Positions 23,162-32,578 of a DNA stretch of 64,000 nucleotides are shown here, in pieces. This DNA is from Nageia nagi. Taxonomy: Eukaryota; Pinophyta. Each line of letters starts with the position of its first letter. Within the stretch, counting starts at the first letter, position 1. The stretch spans positions 30,256,001-30,320,000 of the forward strand of contig JBITNC010000001.1 of NCBI GenBank assembly GCA_050084985.1, written 5' to 3'. The position numbers and the translations under genes are program-made. The notes beneath the pieces were generated by a model, which was not told where the DNA came from, searched no databases, and saw only the letters and a program-made list of their open reading frames with translations.

Positions 23162-23900
23162 GTGGTTGATCCTGATTTCCAAAATGTCTATCATAGATTG
23201 ACTCTTGGTAATGAGGTTGGAAATTATGACTTTCATTGGCATGATGGATTACTTTTTTATTTGGGCAAACTTTGTATTCCTAATGGTGAGAGGAATGATT
23301 TGATTAGGGAAGCTCATACTTCTCATATTTCAGGGCACTTTGGTGTTGGGAAAACTCTTGCTAATCTACAAAGGTATTATTACTAGCCTAAAATGCAAGA
23401 AAATGTATCCAGATATATCAGAGGTTGTATGTTATGCAGTGTAAGCAAACCTAATAATAGGAAATTTGGTATTTATATGCCATTGTCTATTCCTACACAA
23501 CCATGGGAGAGTATTTCTATGGATCTTGTTGGAGGTTTACCTATGTCTAAAATAGGTCATGATTATTTATATGTAGTTGTGGATAGATTCAGTAAGATGT
23601 GTATTCTAATTCCATGTAAAAAGATTGTGATAGGTCAAGAGGCAGCTAATCTTTTCTTTACTTATGTGTGGGTACATTTGGTCTTCCTACTTCTATCATT
23701 TCTGATAGGGATTCCAAGTTTCTTAGAAAATTTTAGACTTCTTTGTGGGAAAGGATGGACACTAAGCTAAAGAGGAGTACAACATTTCATCCATAGATAG
23801 ATGGTCAAATAGAGGTGGTAAAATAGGATAGTGGTACACCTATTACGGGGTTATTGTGGTAAGCATCCTAAGACTTGGGATGCAATATTGGAAAAGAAGC
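23162..23900 (+). pseudogene. Integrase of B2, C-terminally deleted
   Basis: The zinc-binding part reads LIREAHTSHISGHFGVGKTL and later CMLCSVSK, giving an H-x-H and C-x2-C set. The core follows with SMDLVGGLPMSKIG and VVDRFSKMCILIPCKK, and a 1-nt deletion near 23680 shifts the frame before the second Asp. HPKTWDA is then joined directly to an ILEKKQ block, skipping about 585 bp present in B1 (including the PIRYGPF module). Confidence 0.85.
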
Positions 23901-24059
23901 AATGATCATCTCATAGTGGCATACATGAGGTGTGGTGTATTGGAGTGAAGGGCCAACATCCACATAAGGCCAAGTGGTATGCAGTTGATCGGGTGAGGGA
24001 GCTCTACCCTCACCTCATTTTGTCATCCTAAATGCTTTTGGGGATAAAAGCTCTCTCTC

Positions 24060-24071
24060 ATTAGGGAGGAA
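24060..24071 (+). promoter_or_regulatory. Polypurine tract of B2
   Basis: ATTAGGGAGGAA lies immediately before the 3' LTR start TGATCC; it is one or two bases changed from the B1 tract. Confidence 0.7.
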
Positions 24072-24454
24072 TGATCCAAAATTTGGATCCCTTTGACATT
24101 CAATAATCTCCATTTCAGTGTGTTCATTATGATCATCTTGTCTTCAACTTTTTGATGCTTCTTTCGGATCGAGAATCTGAGTTCATATGTGGAAGATATG
24201 GTATTAATCTAGTTTGAGTATTTTGAGAAAAATAAAAAAATAAAAGGATAGTAGAGAGCTTTTGAGCTAGATGTAGCCCACAATAGGTGAACCAGGATAA
24301 ATTTTGCTTGTCTCTTTCTATGGTGAATGCTTTTCTCTTCTCTGTATTTATAAATTTGTTCCTGATTTTCCTTTACAAGCACTTAATTATTTTAAGTGTG
24401 AATCGATCCTAGAAAAGGTTAAATTGAAATTTTAATCTTATAGTTTATGGATCA
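24072..24454 (+). repeat. 3' LTR of B2 (383 bp)
   Basis: It starts TGATCCAAAATTTGG and ends TTTATGGATCA, with the same central deletion as the 5' LTR. The ~9-bp size difference comes largely from an A-rich run near the deletion join. Confidence 0.9.
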
Positions 24455-24459
24455 GATGC

Positions 24460-25150
24460 TTACCACAATAACCCTATAATAGGTGTACCACTATCCTATT
24501 TACCACCTCTATTTGACCATCTATTTGTGGATGAAATGTTGTACTCTCTTTAGCTTAGTGTCCATCCTTTCCCACAAAGAAGTTTAAAATTTTCCAAGAA
24601 ACCTGGAATCCCTATCAGAAATGATAGAAGTAGGAAGACCAAAATTTACCCACACATAAGTAAAGAAAAGATTAGCTACCTCTTGACTTGTCACAATCTT
24701 TTTACATGGAATTAGAATACACATCTTACTGAATCTATCCACAACTACATATAAATAATCATGACCTCTTTTAGACATAGGTAAACCTCCAACAAAATCC
24801 ATAGAAATACTCTCCCATGGTCATGTAGGAATGGACAATGGCATATAAAGACCAAATTTCCTATTATTAGGTTTGCTTACACTGCATAACATACAACCTT
24901 TGATATATCTAGATACCTTTGTAGATTAGCAAGAGTTTTCCCAACACCAAAGTGCCTTGAAATATGAGAAGTATGAGTTTCCCTAATCAAATCATTCCTC
25001 TCACCATTAGGAATACAAAGTTTTCCCAAATGAAAAAGTAAACCATCATGCAAATGAAAGTCATAATTTCCAATCTCATTACCAAGACTCAATCTATGAT
25101 AGACATTTTGGAAATTAGGATCAACCACATATTGTTCTTTATACTCATCA
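24460..25150 (-). pseudogene. Integrase zinc finger and catalytic core of B1
   Basis: On the minus strand the H-x-H part reads RETHTSHISRHFGVGKTL. A ~31-nt deletion between two TAT triplets near 24920 removes the YWP block and shifts the frame. The core at 24584-24802 reads SMDFVGGLPMSK, VVDRFSKMCILIPCKK and SIISDRDSRFLGKF. FHPQIDGQIEVVN near 24510-24540 supplies the Glu, so all three D-D-E residues are present. The C-terminal part resumes at 19623 beyond B2. Confidence 0.87.
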
Positions 25151-25159
25151 TGCATTAAA

Positions 25160-25640
25160 GAACTATTTTGTAGAATCACAATACTGGCAACTATTGGAGG
25201 CCTAGACAACATATCAATAATTTTATTTTGAGTACCCTTCTTGTACTTAATCACCAAATGAAATTGTTGCAAGAATCCCATCCAATGAAAGTGCCTAGAT
25301 TGTTGCAACTTAGATTGTGACTGAAGATATTGCAAGGGTTGATGTTCTATATGAATTATTGTCTCTTTACCTACCAAATAGTGCTTACATTTCTTAACAC
25401 TTTGAACTAATGCATACAACTCTTTTTCATATGTGGGATAGATTCTTACCGCACTGGTAAATATTTCTGAGTGATAGCAAACTGGATGTTTTTCCTACAA
25501 TAAAACTACACCCATAGCATAGTCACTAGCATTAGTTTCAATTTCAAAAGTTTTTTGAAGATTAGGCAAAGCAAGTATTGGAGCATTACTAATTTTCTTT
25601 TTAAGCAATTCAAAAGCATGTTGTTCTTTCCTCCCCACTG
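25160..25640 (-). pseudogene. RNase H of B1
   Basis: The minus strand near 25560 reads FEIETNASDYAMGVVLL (Asp to Asn in the first acidic position), then PVCYHSEIFTSAVRI. The open frame from 25419 continues MYALVQSVKKCKHYLVG through HFHWMGFLQQFHLVIKYKKG into the integrase linker. It is close to B2 throughout, with only scattered differences. Confidence 0.85.
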
Positions 25641-25649
25641 AAATCCATG

Positions 25650-26480
25650 ACTCTTTCATATAATTGTGTGAAGTGGAGAAGCCATGTAAGAATTGTTAGC
25701 AATAAACTTGCGTAAATACTGTACTACCCCAAGAAAACTCCTAGTATCTATCACATTAGTGGGAGTAGGTGATTTCAAAATAGCCTTAATTTTTGTAGGA
25801 TCTATCCTCAACCTACAATGTGGCCAAGATAGGTTAAACTTTTCCTAACAAACTCACACTTAGACATCTTCAAATAGAGTTTTGCTTCCTTTAAAACTTT
25901 GAACACTTTACAAATATGTACCACATGATCTTTCCAATTATCACTATAAATGAGAATATCATCAAGATACACAATAACAAAATTATCAATAAAAGGCCTT
26001 AAAACCTCATTCATTACATGCATGAAAGTAGCAGGAGCATTGCATAATCCAAACGGTAAAACCAACCATTCAAACAATCCTTTCCTAGTTTTAAAAGCAG
26101 TTTTTCACACATCCTCTTCTTTAACTCGTACTTGATGATAACCACTTCTTAGATCCAATTTTGTGAAAAGTCTAGCTTTTTGTAATTGATCCATTAAATC
26201 ATCAATATGTGGCAAAGGATATCAATTTTTAACCATGATCTTATTTAGTGCGCTGTAATCAACACACATATGCCATGTTCCATCTTTCTTTGGAATTATA
26301 ACAATAGGAGATCCACATGGTTATGTGCTAGGTCTAATGACTCCTTGATCTAACAATTCCTTGACTTGTTTCTTAAATTCTTCAGTTTCCAAAATAGAAT
26401 TTCTATATAAGCCAATATTAGGAAGTGCAACATCAGGATGTAATTGAATCTCATGTTGTATATCTCTTTTTGGTGGAAGT
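25650..26480 (-). pseudogene. Reverse transcriptase of B1
   Basis: The minus strand shows RPST, a TAA stop, PCGSPIVIIPKKDGTWHMC, then DLRSGYH-like and [19 protein letters not shown], and [16 protein letters not shown] with YLDD at 25958-25969. The catalytic Asp pair is intact, and the palm and thumb form one 89-codon open piece (25808-26077). The TAA after RPST is shared with B2. Other stops and indels lie outside the palm. Confidence 0.87.
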
Positions 26481-26582
26481 TCTTTAGATACTTAAAATAA
26501 ATCTTCAAATTTAGAAATTACCTCTTTTACTTCTTCTTTGCATTGTGGTTCACAATCTTCAAATGCCTTTATTATTTCTACT

Positions 26583-27040
26583 TCATCTTGAGATTTCACC
26601 ATTGCAAGTACAAATATTTGTCTTGTATTGATTAGTTTCTTTCCTTGTCCTGTAGTAATCAAATAAATATCCTTTTTTTTTTGTTTTGATGAGCACTAAC
26701 CATGTATTCAACTCCATCTTTAATGAGTCTATATTTATTTTCCTTTCTATAAAATAAAACATCTCTTTCCCATAGATAAGGACTACCAAGCACAATCCCA
26801 CAAATATCCAAAGGAACAACATCAAGTAAAACTTCATCAATGTACTCCCTATTAATCCAAAATTGCAACTTGCATTATTGTGTTACCTTTAACTTTGAAT
26901 TTTTATTAACCCATCCCAATGGATATGGGTTTGGATGAGGTTGAGTCATGAGTGCAAGTGATTTGACATACTTTTCTGCAATTAAGTTAGCTTGAGATCC
27001 ATAATCAAATAATGTATCAATCCTAGTCTTCTTAGCTTGC
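26583..27040 (-). pseudogene. Aspartic protease region of B1
   Basis: The minus strand near 27020 reads RIDTLFDYGSQANLIAEKYV with an intact D-x-G-S site. HPNPYPLGWVNKNSKLKV and LDICGIVLGSPYLWERD follow. It sits between the gag zinc knuckle and RT as expected. A stop before the CKLQFWINREYID block interrupts it. Confidence 0.82.
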
Positions 27041-27043
27041 ACC

Positions 27044-28188
27044 TTAATGTGAAAGAGTTTTCTTTTCCTCATCTTCATTAGGTGTATTATGCAAAACCAT
27101 ACATGCCATTTTATCATCTACATTTGAACCATCTTCAATTTCCTTAGTAATAGTATTTGTTTGTTTCTTTTGACCTTTAAGTTTAGGGCATAATTTAGGA
27201 TGTAATTTCCAACATTTAGCCTCTAAATGACCTTCTTTTTGACAATGTGTACATACATCTTTAGACTTCTCTTTTTGTGTAGTAGACATAGTTTTCTTTT
27301 TCCCCTTTCCTTTGTTCTTTTCAGAATCATTATTACTATTGTTATTGGAAGCATTTTTCTTTTCCCATCCTTAATGAATTTTCCCCTTTCTTCTAAGTGA
27401 GTGGCTTGTACACAAACTTTATCCAAATCATTTGGATCAAACATCAATATTGTATGCCTTAAATAATTATGCAAACCACCCATATACTTAAGAAGAGTAT
27501 CCTGGGAATCAAGAGGAATACCTAGCATTGCAACTCTTCTTCAGAATTCCATAGTGTACTCTTGCACACTTTGCCTTTTACCTTGATGGAAAGTTTACCA
27601 TTCCATGACTGCCTTTTGTTGATAACCCAAAGGATAAAACTAATTTCTAAGCAATTGTACAAAATGGGTCCAAGAAGCAATACAGGCTTGAATTGATTCA
27701 TTCTTACTTTGCAAACAACTTTCCCAACAAACAAGTGCATTACCACTCATTTTAAGGGTTGCTAATTGGATTTTATCCTCATCTCTTACAATTCTTTGAA
27801 TTATACAATATACTTCAATTTGTTTAATCCAATGGTCTAATTTCTCAGCATTCACTTCTCCAATAAAAGTAGACAAATCAAATTTAACTTCCAATTTCAA
27901 AGGATAACTTTGAAAAACACTATGTGTAATATCATTGTCAATTTTATTACATTCACTAGTTTCACCTTCATTTTTCTTGTATTGTTGCTCTTGAAAATGT
28001 TGGAATTGTAGAGACATCTTCTGGAACATTGTGGAGAGATTAGCAATTTGCTTTTCCACATTAGACCCTCCTTCATTGGCCATGGCTCCAAGCTCTCTTT
28101 GCTTCTTTAGCCAAACTCTAGAACCAATTTTTGGATCCTCCTCCAACAATTCTCCTTCTCCTTTCTTGCTTTGTGACCTGGTATACAT
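27044..28188 (-). pseudogene. Gag of B1 with CCHC zinc knuckle
   Basis: A 194-codon open frame upstream contains the likely start MYTRSQSKKGEGELL at about 28188. RVWLKKQRELGAMANEGG, then LKLEVKFDLSTFIGEVNAEK and the capsid region follow. After a frameshift near 27530 the frame resumes MLGIPLDSQDTLLKYMGGLH. The zinc knuckle at about 27190-27250 reads CTHCQKEGHLEAKCWKLH with all four ligands. This is the best-preserved gag of family B here. Confidence 0.88.
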
Positions 28189-28253
28189 GCAAGAATACTT
28201 TCCAAACACCAACAATAATCTCAAAAATATAGGTTATCCCAATGATTTCAATT

Positions 28254-28265
28254 GCTCTGATACAA
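28254..28265 (-). promoter_or_regulatory. Primer-binding site of B1
   Basis: The minus strand reads TTGTATCAGAGC, one base changed from TGGTATCAGAGC, four bases from the LTR end. Confidence 0.8.
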
Positions 28266-28269
28266 AACT

Positions 28270-29477
28270 TGATCCACAAACTATAAGATTAAAATTTCAA
28301 TTTAACCTTTTCTTAGGATCAATTCACACTTAAAACAATTAAGTGCTTGTAAAGGAAAATCAGGAAAAAAAAATTGTAAACACAAAGAAGAGAAAAGCAT
28401 TCACCATAGAAAGAGACAAGCAAACTTATCCTGGTTCACCCAATGTGGGCTACATCTAGCTCAAAAGCTCTCTACTATCAATGGGTAGAATCACTTTACA
28501 AGGCCTCCATGGTACTTCAAAACCTCCTCTCACATTCACAACACACTCACAGCTCTAAAAATCATAATAAGAACTGAAAACAACTTTCTTAAAATCCTCC
28601 CTTTTTTTCACGTCTAATTTGCTCCCCTTTTATACAATTTTGGGGGATAAAATTGGAGAGTATTAAAACTAGGAAATTTGATAAAAAAACCTATTTTTAG
28701 ATACCCATTAACCTCCTTGATATTCCTGTTAAATTTGGGCTCAAATAGTTGTAAAAATCTCCTCAAAATGAACTCTAAAAATGAAATAATACGCTCTCTA
28801 GACTATTTTAGGTTGATAGAATTAACTTAGCCTAATAATAGGAACTTAGGCAAATCAAAAATCACCAAAAAACCTTTGAAATACCAAAATACATTAAAAA
28901 AACCTAACATTGGGTGGGTGCACGGTGGTGGTGACACATGGCACTTACTGGGCAGAAGTTAACCTGGTTAATTGGTGGCTTGGCTAGCAGTCAAGTGGTG
29001 GTTTGGGTAGTTTAGCTAGCATGGTTGGATGATCTCATAGCTGGCATGTTGGTAGTCATGCAGTCAAATAGTCAACCACATAGGTCTCCATGATGGTAGG
29101 CAGGTTTCCACAGTGGTAGGCAAATGGTCTCGCATTCACCTACTGCATCCTCCCTCCATGTAGGCCTTGACCCTATGGTCAAACTCCATGATGGTAGCCT
29201 CCTCCATGTAGTCCTTGACCTAATCCTCTTCCTACATGGCCTCCATGATGTCAGGTGGGTCCCTTTTGCATTGGCCACCAAAAACATTTGTATTTTTTTT
29301 TTTTTTAATCCCTTTTTTTTCCTCAAAATACTCAAACTGAATTAATACCATATCTTCCACATACAGACTCGGATTCATGATCCGAAAGAAGCATTGAAAA
29401 GTTGAAGACAATATGATCACAATGAAAACACTAAAATGGATATTACTAAATGTTGAAGGGATCCAAATTTTGGATCA
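28270..29477 (-). repeat. 5' LTR of B1 (1208 bp)
   Basis: The minus strand starts TGATCCAAAATTTGG at 29477 and ends TTTGTGGATCA at 28270. It includes the full central block absent from B2, with GC-richer repeats of CATGGAGGAGGC-like text near 29060-29260. Confidence 0.92.
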
Positions 29478-29935
29478 ATATCATAATAAATAGTTAATGA
29501 AATAGAAATTCTTTAGAAAATAAAGAGGGAAAATAGTTCAAGAGTACACTATGAAATTTAGAAAACATGCTACTTTGCTTGGGGTTTCACTAAAGGATTC
29601 TCAAACTTTAATAAAGTACATTGGAGGTTTACATAGTCATTTGCAAAATACTATCATGTTGTTTAATCCTACTAATCTTGATCAATTGTGTATACAAGCA
29701 TAATACTTAGAGGAGGATGGTAAAGCAAGGAGATAATATGATGAATCCAAAAAAGCTTCTAATTCAAGGGAAGGATAAGATAAAGGTAAATCTCAAGATA
29801 AAAAAAAAAAAGTAAGCGAGAAACTAAGACCACTAATATTTCAAATAAATAAGATTATAATAGAAATTGTATTCATTATGATAAATATGGTCATGTTGAT
29901 GATAAATATTAGAAGCTTCATCTAGAATTACATCC
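29478..29935 (+). pseudogene. Gag of A1, middle segment with damaged zinc knuckle
   Basis: It resumes the capsid reading after B1: IVQEYTMKFRKHATLLGVS, DSQTLIKYIGGLHSHLQN, TNLDQLCIQA. A Lys/Ser-rich part and the zinc knuckle at about 29866-29925 follow. The knuckle reads CIHYDKYGHVDDKY, then a stop, then KLH: two Cys have become Tyr and Trp a stop compared with A3, all G-to-A changes. C1 is inserted at HLELHP, and the protein resumes at 38271. Confidence 0.82.
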
Positions 29936-30789
29936 TATTTACAAATAAAATTGAGCATGTAAATAAATAAATAGGCAAATATCTACAAACTCAATATTAT
30001 CTGTATTTGAGCTATGGATAGTAATTTATTCTAGATAGCGATAAACAAAATAACCAATTTAGAAATGTAATTGTACCAACCAAGATTGCAATTTGTGTAC
30101 TTACCTCACGGAATGTACCTGACAATGAAAGTTGAAGATATTGGTGATGTAATGATGATGAACTACCTTTCCAACAATGTAGTGACCTATGAAGATGTAG
30201 AAAGAGGACCACAGGTAGTCCATTTTAGTGATATAAGAGCACCAATGGTGTTCTTTCATTCACAAAGGAGCACTAGTGGCCTTCGTTTGATGATTCTTAA
30301 CTTCTTGATCAAGTCCAGAACTTCAATATGGATGTCTCAGATAGCAGTATGATATCAGAATAGATCTTGGATGTCAGGATAGCTCACAAAAGGAAGCACA
30401 CAAACCACAACCTTGTAGGCGGTACCAAGAGATACCTTAAGGGGTTGCCACTTACAAGACCATACGTAGGATCGTGTGTATCCTTGTTATGTGGACTTAC
30501 TATTAGATCCCTTATTTATATAGATAATAGATAATACAACCCATGGGTCGGAATGCATCTACATAAATAAGGCTAATTCACAATATTCAAGATAAACACA
30601 CCAATAAATAAGATAATTCATGCAATATTCAAGATAATCCATGCAATATTCAAGATAATCATTACAAAATTCATAGTCAAGACAAACATTGATATTATCA
30701 CTTTAATACATTCAAGACATATATTTAGACCAAGCATATTTCATTAATTTATTGATTTAAAAACATAAATTCATTTTTATGTGTTAACA
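29936..30789 (-). repeat. 3' LTR of C1 (854 bp)
   Basis: The plus-strand left end is TATTTACAAATAAAATTG and the right end is TTTTTATGTGTTAACA, so on the minus strand it runs TGTTAACACATAAAA to TTTGTAAATA. The first ~120 bases differ from the other LTR at about 5 percent by eye. A short ATGCAATATTCAAGATAAT repeat lies near 30625-30670. Confidence 0.92.
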
Positions 30790-31089
30790 GATGCCCCACT
30801 TTGGATGTGAAATCGAAAGAAACATGAGGTGAGTTGAGATTTTGCATTCAAAGTAAAAACACAACATCATAGCAAACAATTTGATAAGCAATAATAAACA
30901 CTAACCATTCTAAACTTAAACAACATCATGATAAAGCTTATTAGTACTAGATATGAGTTGAGAAAAACTCCCTTTTGATATTACCTTGGGCATGCTTGCC
31001 CCTTGCATTTTTCCATAGAAGGTGATAACCTAATATATCTGATAATCTGATAATCTTGCCACAATATTGATGACCCATGACAACAAACC

Positions 31090-31290
31090 TAACAACACGC
31101 ATGACAATGACTTGACAGATGACTTGACAAGACCACATCACAAGATGAGACATGATAACCATGACGACACACATGACAACCTACTGACAACTTGACAAGA
31201 CCACATCACAAGATAAGACATGACAACACATGACAACACACATGACCACATCACAAGACAAGACATGATAACCATGACCACACATAGGGG
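31090..31290. repeat. C1 array 1: degenerate ~30-35-bp repeats
   Basis: Units of the type CATCACAAGACAAGACATGA, with ACCATGACxACACA between, recur between 31130 and 31280. Related arrays occur in C2 (50935-51095) and C3 (58505-58735). Confidence 0.7.
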
Positions 31291-31860
31291 AGAGCTAAGT
31301 TCCATGCACTGCAATGGAAGCTGAAACTTCTCACGGAGAGGCATGCTGTAGCTGCATAAGAATTGAACTTTGCAAAACAATGATAAACTGATAGGGGAGA
31401 GCTAAGTTCTACACAACTAAGACTTCACACCAAGAGGTACACTGCAGTTGCATAAGAACCAAACTCTACAAAATAATGATAAGCTGATATGTGAGAGCTA
31501 AGTTCCACACAACTGAGACTTCGCACCAAGAGGTATGTTGCAGTTGCATAAGAATCGAACTCCGCAAAACAATGATAAACTGATGGAGCTGAAACTCCAC
31601 CAAGAGGCATGATAAGTTGATAAAGGAGAGCTAAGTTCCTCACAACTGAGACTTTGCACCAAGAGGTGTGCTACAATTGCATAAGAACCAAACTCTGCAA
31701 AATAATGATAAATTGATGGAGCTAAAATTCCACCAAGAGGCATGATAAGCTAATAGTGGAGAGCTAAGTTCCACACAACTGAGACTTAGCACCAAGAGGT
31801 ATGCTGCAGTTGCATAAGAACTAAACTCTACAAAATAATGATAAACTGATGAAGCTAAAA
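31290..31860. repeat. C1 array 2: 96-bp tandem repeat
   Basis: The landmark GAGCTAAGTTC recurs at 31399, 31495 and later positions with a 96-bp period. The unit also contains ACACAACTGAGACTTCGCAC, CACCAAGAGGT and ATAAGAACCxAACTC. The later units are expanded by insertion of the ~41-bp block (GGAGCTGAAACTCCACCAAG). The same 96-bp unit occurs in C2 and, inverted, in C3. Confidence 0.85.
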
Positions 31861-32120
31861 CTCCACCAAGAGGCATGATAAGCTAATAATGGGAGCTGGA
31901 ACTCCACTCATAGACATGATAAGCTAATAATGGGAGCTAGAACTCCATCCATAAGCATGATAAGCTGATAATGGGAGTTGGAACTCCACCCATAAGCATG
32001 ATAAGCTGATAACAAGAGCTGGAACTCCACCCATAGGCATGATAAGCTGATAACAGGAGTTGGGACTCCACCAAGAGACATGATAAGCTGATAATGGGAG
32101 CTAGAACTCCACCCTGCAAA
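31860..32120. repeat. C1 array 3: 41-bp tandem repeat
   Basis: AAGCTxATAATGGGAGCTGG, then AACTCCACCCATAAGCATGAT, recurs with a 41-bp period (starts near 31921, 31962, 32003) for about six units. C2 carries a 53-bp version of the same core. Confidence 0.88.
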
Positions 32121-32424
32121 CATGAGATTCAAAGCAATATTATCCTAGATATAACATTGATCAAGAACCTATGATGTACTCATGGTGCTTGGATAAGCTG
32201 ATTTACTGGATAAAGGAACATGGGTGGTCCTTTCTGGTAGATTTAGAACATCAGTGATCTTCATTTAAGACCATAGGCGGTCCTTTTCTTGAGGATTCAT
32301 TGAAAACTATGAAGATTAGGTCCCTACAAATCACCCCTAGATTCCAAATTGATACCTGGTTGCTTGTCCACATACATTGAATGCTCAAATCAAAATTTGT
32401 CTTGAAGTGTGTGCCCTAACCTTT

Positions 32425-32434
32425 CTATAAAAGG
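32425..32434 (+). promoter_or_regulatory. TATA box of the antisense PMD gene
   Basis: CTATAAAAGG sits about 150 bases before the candidate ATG at 32579 and points to the plus strand, opposite to the element. The same TTTCTATAAAAGGGGCCCC block is conserved in C2 (52470-52488) although C2 has lost the coding body. Transcription would start near 32455-32465. Confidence 0.7.
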
Positions 32435-32578
32435 GGCCCCACCCTTCCTCATTTGATCACACTATCATTTTCATAGCTGAGAGCATCTTAGAGCTTGGGA
32501 GACTAAGTCAGAGAGGTTTAGCTGGTGATTTTGTTGCTATCACTAGGTGATATTCCCTGTACTATTATGCTACACACT

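Larger units (their letters stand above)
19629..24454 (+). mobile_element. Ty3/gypsy element B2 (short-LTR family B variant), inserted in B1 integrase
   Basis: LTRs of 374 and 383 bp flank gag-pol, with a perfect 5-bp duplication GATGC (19624-19628 and 24455-24459). Removing it rejoins the B1 integrase reading across the GKHPKTWDEHL block. It is 4826 bp. Protease, RT and integrase all carry lesions, listed under the domains. It is the youngest insertion order in this nest. Confidence 0.93.
17648..29477 (-). mobile_element. Ty3/gypsy element B1 (family B), full length, inserted in A1 gag
   Basis: It is bounded by 1211- and 1208-bp LTRs and a perfect 5-bp duplication ATATC (17643-17647 and 29478-29482). 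Without B2 it is about 7.0 kb. The minus-strand order is LTR, primer site, gag, protease, RT, RNase H, integrase, polypurine tract, LTR. The first ~120 bases of the two LTRs differ at roughly 6 percent by eye, so it is not recent. It is itself split by B2 at 19629-24454. Confidence 0.93.
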
